Shown piece by piece: positions 40,701-50,000 of a DNA stretch of 64,000 bases (the first letter of the stretch is position 1; each line of letters begins with the position of its first letter). The stretch comes from Roseococcus microcysteis (lineage in GTDB: Bacteria; Pseudomonadota; Alphaproteobacteria; Acetobacterales; Acetobacteraceae). The position numbers and the translations under genes were made by a program. The DNA is taken from positions 2,682,501 to 2,746,500 of the forward strand of contig NZ_CP061718.1 of assembly GCF_014764365.1 (NCBI RefSeq). The letters run 5' to 3'. The notes under the pieces were generated by a model. It searched no databases. It worked only from the letters and a program-made list of their open reading frames with translations, and was not told the origin of the DNA.

Positions 40701-42273
40701 GGTTCCACAGCATCGGGCTTGGCGCCTGCAGCACGCCCGTCAATTCTCGGCGGAAGGCGGTGCGCAGGCGGAACAGGCCGGTGGGGGCGAAGGGGACCGA
40801 CTCCCAGGCCGCTTCCTGCAGCTTCGCCATCGCCACCTCCTGCCCCGCGCGGTCGGGCGCGGCGAGCCAGGCCTGGACCTGTTCCTCGATCGCCGCATCC
40901 TCCGGCCAGCCGAACCAGGCCGCCGCGCCATGCGCGCGGATGATGGGGCTGAGGCCCGGGTTCGCGATGCCGGGCGAGGGGAAGTTGGTGTTGTGCAGGC
41001 TCCAGCCGCCCTGGGTGGGTGGGGCACGGTTGGCACGGCGCGCGACGATGGTGGCCCAGTCGCTTTCCACCGCCTCGATGGTGACGCCGAGGCGGCGCAT
41101 GAGGTCCACGGTGAGCCTTCCCTGCTGGGTGACGGCGGGGAAGTCGCTCGGGTTGATGTGGACCAGGGTTTCACCGCGATAGCCCGCTTGGCGCAGCGCC
41201 TCGCGCGCGCGGTCCATGGCGGCGGCGTTGCGGGGCGCGGGCGGGAATTCGCGGATGCCGGGCAGGCTGCACGGGAACATGGCGTGGCATTCCTGCCAGT
41301 CGCCGGGGATGGCGACGGCCGACATGAAGTCGCTCTGCACGATCAGGTCGCGGATGGCGCGGCGCACGCGCACATCGTCGAAGGGCTTGTGCAGGTGGTT
41401 GAAGCGCAGGAAGCCCAGGAAGCCCAGCGGGTCATAGATCTGCGTGCGGGTGTTGCGGTCGCGGTCCAGCACGGGAACGAGGTCGGGCAGGGGGTATTCG
41501 ATCCAGTCCACCTCGCCGGTGCGGAGTGCCGCGGCGGCGGTGCCGCCATCGGGGATCCAGACCATCTCCAGCCGGTCGAAATGCACCCGCTTGCCGCCGG
41601 AGGAGAGTTCCGCCGGCTCGTCGCGCGGGATGTAGCGCTCATTCTTCGCATAGGCCGCGAAGGCGCCGGCGTTGAACTCGCCCGGCAGGAAGCGCCAGGG
41701 GCCGGAGCCGATGATTTCCGTCACGGCGCGATCCGCGGGCGTGGCGGCGATGCGCGCGGGCATGATGAAGCACGGGATGGTCATGATCTTCGCCAGCCCG
41801 TCCAGCAGGCTGGGGAAGGGGCGGTGCAGGCGGAAGGTGATGCGCCTGTCGTCGGGGGCTGACAGTTCGGCGGTGGCCTGCATCAGCACCTGGCCGAAGC
41901 CGTCGCGCACCGCCCAGCGGCGGATGGACGCCACGCAGTCCCGCGCCAGCACCGGTTCGCCGTCATGGAAGACCAGGCCCTCGCGCAGGGTGATGGTCCA
42001 GGTGAGGCCATCGGGCGCGACCTCATGCCCCGCCGCCATCTGCGGCCGCGGGCGCAACTGCGCGTCCACGCCATAGAGCGTGTCGAAGACGCAATTGCCG
42101 TGGGTGGAGGTGATGGTGGTCAGGTTGAAGACCGGATCGAGCGAGGCGAGCGCCGCCTGCGGCATGAAGCGCAGGGTGCGGGCGCGGGCGTTCTGCGCGG
42201 CGGCGGGGGCGGCGAGGGAGGCCGCCGCGGCGGCGCCCAGGAAGTGACGCCGATTCAAGTGAGTGGGGTTCAC
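40687..42273 (-). CDS. Family-5 (DppA/OppA-like) ABC substrate-binding protein under TPP riboswitch
   Basis: 528 residues. Tat-like signal LNRRHFLGAAAAASLAAPAA (about 6-25), then LRFMPQAALASLDPVFN and the SBP_bac_5 landmarks LREGLVFHDGEPVLARD and PLGFLGFLRFNHLHKPFDD. The start is GTG 42273, with GGAGG 7 nt upstream. Family 5 proteins bind peptides, nickel and other solutes. Here a TPP riboswitch lies just upstream, so thiamine, a thiamine phosphate or a precursor is a plausible ligand (inference). No permease or ATPase genes accompany it, so it must borrow partners encoded elsewhere. Confidence 0.92.
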   Translation of the reverse strand: MNPTHLNRRHFLGAAAAASLAAPAAAQNARARTLRFMPQAALASLDPVFNLTTITSTHGNCVFDTLYGVDAQLRPRPQMAAGHEVAPDGLTWTITLREGLVFHDGEPVLARDCVASIRRWAVRDGFGQVLMQATAELSAPDDRRITFRLHRPFPSLLDGLAKIMTIPCFIMPARIAATPADRAVTEIIGSGPWRFLPGEFNAGAFAAYAKNERYIPRDEPAELSSGGKRVHFDRLEMVWIPDGGTAAAALRTGEVDWIEYPLPDLVPVLDRDRNTRTQIYDPLGFLGFLRFNHLHKPFDDVRVRRAIRDLIVQSDFMSAVAIPGDWQECHAMFPCSLPGIREFPPAPRNAAAMDRAREALRQAGYRGETLVHINPSDFPAVTQQGRLTVDLMRRLGVTIEAVESDWATIVARRANRAPPTQGGWSLHNTNFPSPGIANPGLSPIIRAHGAAAWFGWPEDAAIEEQVQAWLAAPDRAGQEVAMAKLQEAAWESVPFAPTGLFRLRTAFRRELTGVLQAPSPMLWNLRRG

Positions 42274-42316
42274 ACATTTCCTCCATACGGCGCGGCGCAC
42301 GGGAGGAAACGGGGTC

Positions 42317-42335
42317 GCGCGGCGGGATGCCGCGC
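42317..42335 (-). promoter_or_regulatory. Hairpin downstream of TPP aptamer (probable expression platform)
   Basis: A perfect 7-bp stem, GCGCGGC/GCCGCGC, with a 5-nt ATCCC loop lies between the riboswitch and the ribosome site. No U-tract follows on the minus strand (only GTTT further on), so it is a weak intrinsic terminator candidate or part of a translation-control fold. Confidence 0.5.
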
Positions 42336-42337
42336 CT

Positions 42338-42437
42338 CGTCCACCGCTCCCTTCGCCGGTCCGAACCGGATCAGGTTCCAAGGCTCGCGGGATGCGTCCC
42401 GCCTCTCAGCCCTGCATCAGGGCTCACCCAGGTGACG
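42338..42437 (-). promoter_or_regulatory. TPP riboswitch (THI element)
   Basis: Read on the minus strand the aptamer carries the conserved CTGAGA (42404-42409) after a GCCC-loop-GGGC stem, then GAACCTGATC (42369-42378), then CCGGCG (42354-42359) followed by AAGGGAG. These are the invariant J2/3, J4/5 and P5 core elements of thiamine-pyrophosphate sensors. P1 can form from CGTCACC and GGTGGACG at the two ends. It precedes the family-5 binding-protein gene by 65 nt. High TPP should lower expression. Confidence 0.95.
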
Positions 42438-42485
42438 GGGTGAGGTTTGCGCCCGTTGGCGGCGCGCGACAAGAGGCTTGCAGAA

Positions 42486-42519
42486 GTTCGACATCATACT
42501 AAATAGTCAGACATCGAAC
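42486..42519. promoter_or_regulatory. 34-bp palindromic operator before nitroreductase/marR operon
   Basis: Nested arms share one centre (42502.5): GTTCGA 42486-42491 with TCGAAC 42514-42519, and ACTA 42498-42501 with TAGT 42504-42507. Twelve of 17 base pairs match. The AT-rich centre lies just upstream of AAAGGAG and ATG 42535. Fits a site for the MarR protein encoded second in the operon. Confidence 0.65.
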
Positions 42520-42534
42520 GAAAGGAGACTGTCC

Positions 42535-43677
42535 ATGTCCTCCACCCGCCGCCATTTCCTCGCCGCCTCCGGCGCCACCCTGCTGACCCTCCAGGCCGGG
42601 ATGGTTCGCAGCCAGCCCTTGGTCGGGCCGCTCGCCCCCCCTCCTTTGGCACCTTGGGCGGTGTCAGGCGCCAGCGCGCCCGACCCGCGCCTCGGCGCCA
42701 TGGCCTGGGCCGTGCTGGCCCCCAACCCGCACAACCGCCAGCCCTGGGCGCTGCGCCTGGTGGGCGAGAGCGAGGCCCTGCTCTTCTGCGACCTCGACCG
42801 CCGCCTGCCCGCGACCGACCCCTTCGACCGGCAGATCGTGATCGGCCTGGGCTGCTTTCTCGAATTGTTCCGCATGGCGGCCGCGGAGCGGGGGATGGAC
42901 GCTGCGCTGACGCCCTTCCCGGAAGGTGAGCCCGCCCCGCGCCTCGATGCGCGGCCCGTGGCCCGCATCACCCTGCGCCCGGGCGGCACGCGGGACCCGC
43001 TCTTCGCCGCCGTGCCGCAACGGCGCAGCGCGAAGCAGCCCTATGACGTGACGCGGCCGCTGCCCGAGGGCGCGCCGGCGCAACTCGCCGCCGCCCTGCT
43101 GGAACCCGCGCGGCTGAGCGTTGCCAGCGGCGATGTGGCCGCCATCCGCGACCTGACCTGGCGCGCCTGGCTGGTCGAAGCGAACCACCAGGCCGCCTGG
43201 GGCGAGAGCGTGGAACTCTCCCGCCTTGGCACCGAGGCGGTGACGGCGCAGCCGGACGGCATCTCGCTCTGGGGCCCGCAGATGGACGCCATGCTGGCGC
43301 GGGGCGAACTCAGCCACGCGGCCATGGCCATCGGCCAGCCGGGCCACGCCTTCGCCCTGCGGCAATACGAGGTGATGCTGGGCGCGACCAACGCCTATGC
43401 CTGGCTCACCACGCCCGGCAACAGCCGCGCGGAGCAGATCGCCACCGGGCGGGACTGGCTGCGGCTGAATTTGGCGGCGACGGCGGCGGGGCTGGCCATG
43501 CAGCCGGTCAGCCAGGCCTTGCAGGAGTTTCCCGAGATGGCCGGGCCTTCCGCGGAGATGCCGAGGGTTCTGGGCGCCACGGGCACGGTGCAGATGCTGG
43601 GGCGCCTCGGCTTCGCCACCCGCGCCGCACCCCCCACCCCCCGCTGGCCCGCGGAATCGCGTATCATCCCCGGGTGA
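42535..43677 (+). CDS. Acg-like nitroreductase-family protein, Tat-exported
   Basis: 380 residues. The N-terminus STRRHFLAASGATLL is a twin-arginine signal. The body matches the Acg/TM_1586-like nitroreductase group: NPHNRQPWALRLVGE near the start (flavin-binding NRQPW), PQRRSAKQPYD, and a C-terminal GLAMQPVSQALQEFPEM. It should bind FMN and may reduce or sequester a small molecule in the periplasm. ATG 42535 has AAAGGAG 8 nt upstream. It lies just after a palindromic operator and overlaps a marR gene (GTGA), so autoregulation is likely. Confidence 0.85.
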   Translation: MSSTRRHFLAASGATLLTLQAGMVRSQPLVGPLAPPPLAPWAVSGASAPDPRLGAMAWAVLAPNPHNRQPWALRLVGESEALLFCDLDRRLPATDPFDRQIVIGLGCFLELFRMAAAERGMDAALTPFPEGEPAPRLDARPVARITLRPGGTRDPLFAAVPQRRSAKQPYDVTRPLPEGAPAQLAAALLEPARLSVASGDVAAIRDLTWRAWLVEANHQAAWGESVELSRLGTEAVTAQPDGISLWGPQMDAMLARGELSHAAMAIGQPGHAFALRQYEVMLGATNAYAWLTTPGNSRAEQIATGRDWLRLNLAATAAGLAMQPVSQALQEFPEMAGPSAEMPRVLGATGTVQMLGRLGFATRAAPPTPRWPAESRIIPG

Positions 43678-44120
43678 GTGAACAGGACCCCGCCCTCTTC
43701 GCCCTGCTCAATGAGATCGGCATCATCGAGCAGCTGGCGCGGAACCGCTTCGAACGCGCGCAGCCCGACGGGCTGCGCCTGCCCCATTTCGCCGTGCTGA
43801 ACCATCTGGTGCGGCTGGGCGATGGGAAGACGCCGGGGCAGCTCGCCCGCGCCTTCCAGCTGACCAAGGCCACCATGACCAACACGCTGCAAAGGCTGGA
43901 GGCGCGCGGGCTGGTGCGGCTGGAGCCCGACCCGGAGGATGCGCGGGCCAAGCGTGTCTTTCTCACCGATGCCGGCCGCGCGCGGCGCGAGGAAGCGGTC
44001 GCCTTTACCGCCGCCGACCTCACGGAGCTCGCGCGGCGGGCAGATCTGCGCGCCGCCGACCTCCTGCCGCCGCTGCGCGCCCTGCGCACCGCGCTGGACC
44101 GCGACCCCAGGCGCGGCTGA
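43674..44120 (+). CDS. MarR-family transcriptional regulator
   Basis: 148 residues. The winged helix has TPGQLARAFQLTKATMTNTL (about 53-72) and the wing LVRLEPDPEDARAKRVFLTD, with helical dimerisation ends. It starts with GTG 43674, overlapping the nitroreductase stop. MarR proteins bind palindromes as dimers and are released by phenolic or oxidising ligands. The 34-bp palindrome upstream of the operon is the probable target, giving negative autoregulation of the exported flavoprotein (inference). Confidence 0.93.
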   Translation: MSEQDPALFALLNEIGIIEQLARNRFERAQPDGLRLPHFAVLNHLVRLGDGKTPGQLARAFQLTKATMTNTLQRLEARGLVRLEPDPEDARAKRVFLTDAGRARREEAVAFTAADLTELARRADLRAADLLPPLRALRTALDRDPRRG

Positions 44121-44217
44121 AACAGGCGCGATCATGCACGCGGAGGTAGCAAGCCCCGCCGCGCGCCTGATAGCCTGCCCCGTCGGCCCCAGGATGGGGC
44201 CGCACGGGAGAACGTCC

Positions 44218-45213
44218 ATGACCTTGTCTCGCCCCAGTTTTTCACGGCGGGGGGCCTTGGCCCTGCCCGCCTTGCTCGGGCTGCCCGCCCTGGCCTCGGC
44301 GGCCGCCCCGCCGCTCGGCACCCAGGCGCCGGCCTGGTACCGCTTCCGCATCGGCAGTTTCGAGGCGACGGTGGTCTCCGACGGCCATCTGCCGCTCGGC
44401 AAGCCGTCGGATGGCTTTCCCACCGCGCCCCCGCAGGAGATGAGCCAGGTGCTGCAGGACGCCTTCCTGCCCTCCGAGCTGGTGGTGCTGGAACAGAACG
44501 TGCTGGTGGTGAACACCGGGAGCCAGTTGGTGCTGTTCGACACCGGGATGGGCGAGAGCATGGGCGATGCGAGCCGCATGTTCGGCCCCACCACGGGGCG
44601 CATGGCGGCGAACCTCCGCGCCGCCGGCATAGACCCCGCGCGCATCGACATGGTGGTGCTGACCCATGCCCATTGCGACCATTGCTGGGGGCTGGTGGAC
44701 GCGCAGGGCGCCAAGGTCTTCCCCAACGCGCAGGTGGCCCTGCACGAGGCGGACCTGAACTTCTGGACCGATGACGCGAACAAGCGCGGCCCGGCCTTCA
44801 TGGAGGTCTTCATCGAGGGCGCGAGGCGCAACCTCAACCCCTATCGCGACCGCATGGTGATGCTGCGCGACGAACAGCCCGTGCTGCCCGGCATCATCGC
44901 GCTGCACACGCCCGGCCACACGGTGGGGCACACCACCTTCGCCATCACCAGCGGCGGGCAGACGGTGGTGAACTGGGGCGATCTGGCGCACCACCACGCC
45001 ATCATGCTGCGGCACCCGGGCTGGGAATTCGCCTATGACACGGACGCCGCGCAATCCGCCCGCAGCCGCACCCGGATGCTGGACCGGCTGGCGACCGACC
45101 GGCACGCGGTGCTGTCCTACCACTTCCCCTGGCCGGGCCTCGGCAACATCGCGCGGCAGGGCAATGCCTTCGCCTGGGTGGCGGCGCCGATGAACGTGAC
45201 GGGGGTGGGTTAG
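44218..45213 (+). CDS. MBL-fold metallo-hydrolase, Tat-exported
   Basis: 331 residues. The twin-arginine signal FSRRGALALPALLGLPAL covers about 8-25. The zinc motif THAHCDH (about 148-154) is followed by HTPGHTVGHTTF and GDLAHHHAI, giving a full binuclear site. Members of this group include N-acyl-homoserine lactonases and other esterases or lactonases; the periplasmic location argues for a role on exogenous substrates. ATG 44218 has GGGAG upstream. It follows marR by 97 nt on the same strand and may share its control. Confidence 0.9.
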   Translation: MTLSRPSFSRRGALALPALLGLPALASAAAPPLGTQAPAWYRFRIGSFEATVVSDGHLPLGKPSDGFPTAPPQEMSQVLQDAFLPSELVVLEQNVLVVNTGSQLVLFDTGMGESMGDASRMFGPTTGRMAANLRAAGIDPARIDMVVLTHAHCDHCWGLVDAQGAKVFPNAQVALHEADLNFWTDDANKRGPAFMEVFIEGARRNLNPYRDRMVMLRDEQPVLPGIIALHTPGHTVGHTTFAITSGGQTVVNWGDLAHHHAIMLRHPGWEFAYDTDAAQSARSRTRMLDRLATDRHAVLSYHFPWPGLGNIARQGNAFAWVAAPMNVTGVG

Positions 45214-45710
45214 GGCGAGTAGCGGATGGGAATGCCCGGGTCTGGTTCCGGCGCAGGGGTTGGCGCCGGTGCGTCCGGCCGCGCCGGGCGTTCCAGGCTG
45301 GGCAGCACGATCACGCGCACGCCGGCCTGCTGGTCATTGCGGCCGCGGGTGAAGCCACGGGTGCGGGCCTCGGCGCGAATGCGGTCGCGCTCCACGCCCA
45401 GGCGCGAGAGTTCCTCCGCCACGGCCCGCGCGCGGCGGGCGGCCAGGCGGCTCGCGGTCTGGGCGCCGCCCTCCTCGGCGGCGGCATAGCCCAGCACGCA
45501 GATGTTGCGGTGATGGTCCTCGCGCGCCGCTTCGGCCAGCGGGGCCAGGGCCTCGGCGGCGCCCGCGGGCAGGCGGTCCGCATTGCGGGCGAAGCGCAGG
45601 CTGGCGGTGTCGGATTCCAGCTCCTCCACGCCCACGCAGCTGAAGTCACGCGGCTGGGCAGCCACCGGCCCGGCCAGCAGCAGCAGGGCCAGCGCCAGCC
45701 GCAGCCTCAT
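45210..45710 (-). CDS. OmpA-like domain protein, exported
   Basis: 166 residues. Signal peptide MRLRLALALLLLAGPVAAQ. The rest is an OmpA/MotB-like peptidoglycan-binding fold: SLRFARNADRLPAGAAEALA, then ICVLGYAAAEEGG and SRLAARRARAVAEELSRLGV, ending in a Pro-rich tail. The usual Asp and Arg that contact diaminopimelate are only partly recognisable. The start overlaps the stop of the JmjC-like oxygenase gene (ATGA), so the two are translated together. The 3' end overlaps the convergent hydrolase by 4 nt. Confidence 0.82.
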   Translation of the reverse strand: MRLRLALALLLLAGPVAAQPRDFSCVGVEELESDTASLRFARNADRLPAGAAEALAPLAEAAREDHHRNICVLGYAAAEEGGAQTASRLAARRARAVAEELSRLGVERDRIRAEARTRGFTRGRNDQQAGVRVIVLPSLERPARPDAPAPTPAPEPDPGIPIRYSP

Positions 45711-46933
45711 GTCGGCACCAGCAGCCCGGCCACGCGCAGGCGGGAGAGCAGGGCGGGCGCGTCCGCGGCGGGATGGGCGCCGCGCAGCTCGGCCTCGGTC
45801 ACGTCGGGGCGGCCGAGCAGCCATTGCGCGGCCTCGGCCTCGGGCGGTGTCAGGGGCATGACGCCGGCGCCGGTCTTGAGCACCCATTCCGCGCCGCGCC
45901 GCACGGGCTTCGCGCCATTGGCCACCACGCGGAAGGCGCCGCCCTCCTCGGCCGTGCCGGCGCCGCCGGAGGGGGCGGCGAGGCCGCGCCAGGCCAGCAG
46001 GTCATTGCCGCCGCGCTGGAAGCGGTAATTGGCGACGAAGCCTTCCAGCACCTCCATCACCTTGGGGTCCTTGGCGAGGTCCGCGATGCGCGCGCCCAGC
46101 TGCCCGGCGCGCTGCGTCAGCGCGAACTTGGCGGCGGCCGAACCGTCCTGGCGCGGCAAGGGCTGGCGGAAGATCGGTTCGTAGAGGATGCGCTCCATCA
46201 GGATGTTCAGGATGTCCATGCCCACGGGCGCATGCGCGCCATAGGCGACATGGACGCTGCTGGGCGCCTCGGCCAGGGCGTCATGGTACCAGCCGCGCGG
46301 CAGATAGAGCAGGTCACCAGTCTTGATCGTGACCTTGGCGCGCAGCTTGCCCTTGGCCTTCTCGTGGTGCTCCTGCGGCTGGCCGCGGAAGAGGGGGTGG
46401 GCGATGGGCCATTCGGCCCGTCCTTCCCAGATGTTCCAGGCCTTCTCGCCCTCCACCTGCACGGCCCAGACGTCATGGGTGTCGTAATGGGCGTGGAAGG
46501 CCTTGTGGCTCTGCCAGGAGATGTAGACGTTCGCCTGCGCCTTCCCGAGCCCCGCGCCCTCGATCGCCTCGCTGACCGAGGCGAGGCCCGGCGTCAGGCT
46601 GTCCACGTCGTTCATGACGACCGAGGCGCCCTTGGCCACCCAGTCGCGCACCTTGGCGGCGACGGGCTGGAGAAGCTGCTGCGGGATGTCGCGGGCGGTG
46701 GCCGGGGCGCAATAGGCCTCGGCCGGGATGGAGCCGCTGTCCAGCACCAGCTTCAGGCTCTGGCTGGTCCAGATATGCGTCATGTCCAGCAGCCGGTTGA
46801 TCTGCCGCCAGGACAGCACCGAGGCGAATTTCGCCGGGTCCCCGCGCAGATGCAGCGGCTGCTTGTCGTGATATTCGGCGAAGAACTGCTCCACGCTCAT
46901 CGGCGCCAGCAGCTGGGCGAGGGTCATGGTCAT
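45707..46933 (-). CDS. Cupin-4/JmjC-like Fe(II)/2-oxoglutarate oxygenase
   Basis: 408 residues. The double-stranded beta-helix has HxD in KAFHAHYDTHDVW and distal His in SSVHVAYGAH, with KTGDLLYLPRGWYHDAL between. This is the ribosomal oxygenase/cupin-like layout (RoxA/YcfD, Cupin_4). Known members hydroxylate Arg or His of ribosomal proteins; the C-terminal winged-helix region here (about 330-408) fits. The target is not assignable. ATG 46933 with another ATG two codons later. Coupled to the OmpA-like gene, divergent from glutamate dehydrogenase. Confidence 0.87.
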   Translation of the reverse strand: MTMTLAQLLAPMSVEQFFAEYHDKQPLHLRGDPAKFASVLSWRQINRLLDMTHIWTSQSLKLVLDSGSIPAEAYCAPATARDIPQQLLQPVAAKVRDWVAKGASVVMNDVDSLTPGLASVSEAIEGAGLGKAQANVYISWQSHKAFHAHYDTHDVWAVQVEGEKAWNIWEGRAEWPIAHPLFRGQPQEHHEKAKGKLRAKVTIKTGDLLYLPRGWYHDALAEAPSSVHVAYGAHAPVGMDILNILMERILYEPIFRQPLPRQDGSAAAKFALTQRAGQLGARIADLAKDPKVMEVLEGFVANYRFQRGGNDLLAWRGLAAPSGGAGTAEEGGAFRVVANGAKPVRRGAEWVLKTGAGVMPLTPPEAEAAQWLLGRPDVTEAELRGAHPAADAPALLSRLRVAGLLVPT

Positions 46934-47079
46934 GCGGGCAGGATAGACCATCCGCCCCGCATCGCGCCATGGCGCCACCGTGAAGGGTTGCAGCCAGGGG
47001 GGCGGCGGCCAAGATCAGGGCATTGTTACCGGCCACCCGGCCGCAAGAAGGGGCCAATCGCGCCCAGGAAGGAATGCAT

Positions 47080-50000
47080 ATGCCAGAAGCGCCGCACACC
47101 CCCGACCCGGTGCGCGAGGAGGTTTTTCGCGGCGCGCAGGCCGTGCTGGTGGGCGCACCGCGCGGTGCCGCTTCCCTGCTGCGCCCGCTCTTCGAGGGCA
47201 TTCCCACCGCCGAACTGGCCGGGCGTTCGCCCGAGGCGCTGGCCGCCGCCGCCGCCTCCCTGGCCGGCCTCGCGGCGCAGCGCGCCCCGGGCGAGATCAA
47301 GCTGCGCTTCTTCCCGCCCGGCGGCGGGCGCGGGCCGCATGCGGTGGTCGAGATCGTCAATGACGACATGCCCTTTCTGGTGGACAGCGTGCTGGCCTCG
47401 TTGAACCGCTCGGGCCGCGTGGTGCGGGAATTCCTGCACCCCATCCTGGCCGTGACGCGCGACGGCGCGGGCGCCCTGCACGCCCTGGGCGAGGGCGAGG
47501 CGCGGGAAAGCCTCATGCGCGTCACCATCGCCGGCACGCCAGCCCACATGCTGCCCGGCACCGAGCCCGGAGACTGGGCGGAGGTGGAGGCCGCGCTGCG
47601 CCGCACCCTGGCCGACACCCAGCTCGCCGTGCGGGACTTCCCCGCCATGCTCTCCCTGCTGGACCAGGCGGCCGAGGAGGTGCGCGGCCATGGCGAGGCG
47701 GCGGAATTCCTCGCCTGGCTGCGCGACGAGAATTTCGTGCTGCTGGGCCATCGCCGCCTGATGCTGGACGGCGAGGGCGCGCGGATGGTGGCGGAGGAAA
47801 ACCTCGGCCTGCTGCGCGACATGACGCTGCCCGTCTTCGACGCGCTGCGCGGCCTGCCCGAACTGCCCGAGGCCATCCGGACCTCGCTGCTCGGCGCGCA
47901 GGCGGTGCGGGTGGCCAAGGCCAACATGCGCTCCACCGTGCATCGCCCCCAGCACGCGGATGTGGTGGCGACGCGCATCCAGGATGCGTCGGGGCGCGTG
48001 CTGGGCGTGCGGCTCTTCGTGGGGCTGTTCGCGGCGGCCGCCTACAACCGCAACCCGCGCTCCATCCCGCTGCTGCGCGGCAAGGTGGAGCGCATCCTCG
48101 ACGCCTCCGGCATCCGGCCCGACAGCCATGACGGCCGGGCGCTGCGCAACGCGCTGGACACCTGGCCGCGCGACGAGCTGTTCCAGGCGAGCGAGGAGGC
48201 GGTGCTGGAAGGGGCGCGCATCGCGCTCGACCTCGCCATCCGGCCGCGGCCGGCGCTGTTCACGCGGCGCGACCCCTTCGGCCGCTTCGTCTCCATCATC
48301 GCCTGGCTGCCGCGCGAGGGCTTCGACACGAAGCAGCGCGAGAAGGTGGGCGGCATCCTGGCCCGCGCGCATGGCGGGCGGCTTTCCGCCTTCCACATCG
48401 CGCTGGGCGATTCGCCGCTGGCGCGCATCCACTACATCGTGGGCACGGACCCCGCCCATGCGGTGGTGCCCGACCATGCCGCGCTGGAAGCCGCCGTCGC
48501 CCAGGCCGTGCGCGCCTTCCCCGACCGGCTGGCGGAGGCGCTGAGCGAGGAGCTGGGCGAGACCCGCGCCGCCACCCTGCTCGGCCGCTGGGGCGATGCC
48601 TTCCCGGCCTCCTACCGCGATAGCGTCACCGCCGCCCAGGCCCTGGCCGACCTGCACCTGGCCGAGGCCGCGCTGGCGGCGCAGCGCCCGCGCGCGGAAC
48701 TGCACCATGTGCCGGGCGAAGGCCCGCGCCGGCTGACGCTGCGCCTGGCCAGCCCCGGCCATGCGCTGGCCCTGGCCGATGTGCTGCCGCTGTTCGAAAG
48801 CCTGGACCTGCGGGCCATCGAGGAACAGCCCTATCGCCTCGCGCCGCGCGGGGTGGAGGGGCTGGTGCTGCACATCTTCCAGCTCGAGGCCGGGGCGGAT
48901 TGCCCGGAGGAGCGCTTCGCGCCGCTGCTGGACGCGCTCTCGGCCCTGCTGGAAGGCCAGGCGGAGACGGATGGCTTCAACCGCCTGGTGCTGCGCGCGG
49001 GCCTGTCCTGGCGGGAATGCTGGGTGTTGCGGGCGATGTTCCGCTGGCTGAAGCAGGTGGGCTTCGCCTTCTCGCAGGGCTCGGTGGAGGCGGCGCTGGT
49101 GGCGAACCCTGAGGCGGCGCGGCTGCTGCTGGAAATCTTCGCCGCGCGCTTCGACCCCGAGGCGGGACGCGACGAGGCCGCGTTGGACACAAGCTGGAAC
49201 GCCCTGCTGGACGCGGTGGCGGACCCCGATTGCGACCGCATCCTGGCGCGGCTGCGGCACATGCTGGACGGCATGCTGCGGACCAATTTCTACCAGGGCA
49301 AACCCTATCTCGCCTTCAAGCTGGACAGTGCGGCGGCGGGCGACATGCCCCAGCCGCGCCCCTGGCGGGAAATCTTCGTGCACTCGCCCAGCATGGAGGG
49401 CTGCCATCTGCGCGCCGGCCCCGTCGCGCGCGGCGGCATCCGCTGGTCCGACCGGCGCGAGGATTTCCGCAGCGAGGTGCTGGACCTGATGAAGGCGCAG
49501 CGGCTGAAGAACGTCGTCATCGTGCCCACGGGTGCCAAGGGCGGCTTCGTGCTGAAGGGCGCGGTCCCGGCCGACCGGGAAGGCTTCATGGCCACCGGCA
49601 TCGCCGCCTATTCCACGCTGATCCGCGGCATGCTGGACGTGACCGACAACCTGCACGGCACCGAAGTGGTGCCGCCGCCTTCCGTGGTGCGGCGCGATGG
49701 CGACGACCCCTACATCGTCGCCGCCGCCGACAAGGGCACGGCCACCTTCAGCGACATCGCGAACGGGCTTTCCGCCGAATACGGCTTCTGGCTGGGCGAT
49801 GCCTTCGCGTCGGGCGGGTCGGCGGGCTACGACCACAAGGGCATGGGCATCACGGCCCGCGGCGCCTGGGTGATGGTGGAACGCCATTTCCAGGAGGCGC
49901 TGGGCCGGTCCATCCACGACGCGCCCTTCACCTGCGCCGGCGTGGGCGACATGTCGGGCGACGTCTTCGGCAACGGGCTGCTGGTCTCGCGGCAGACGAA

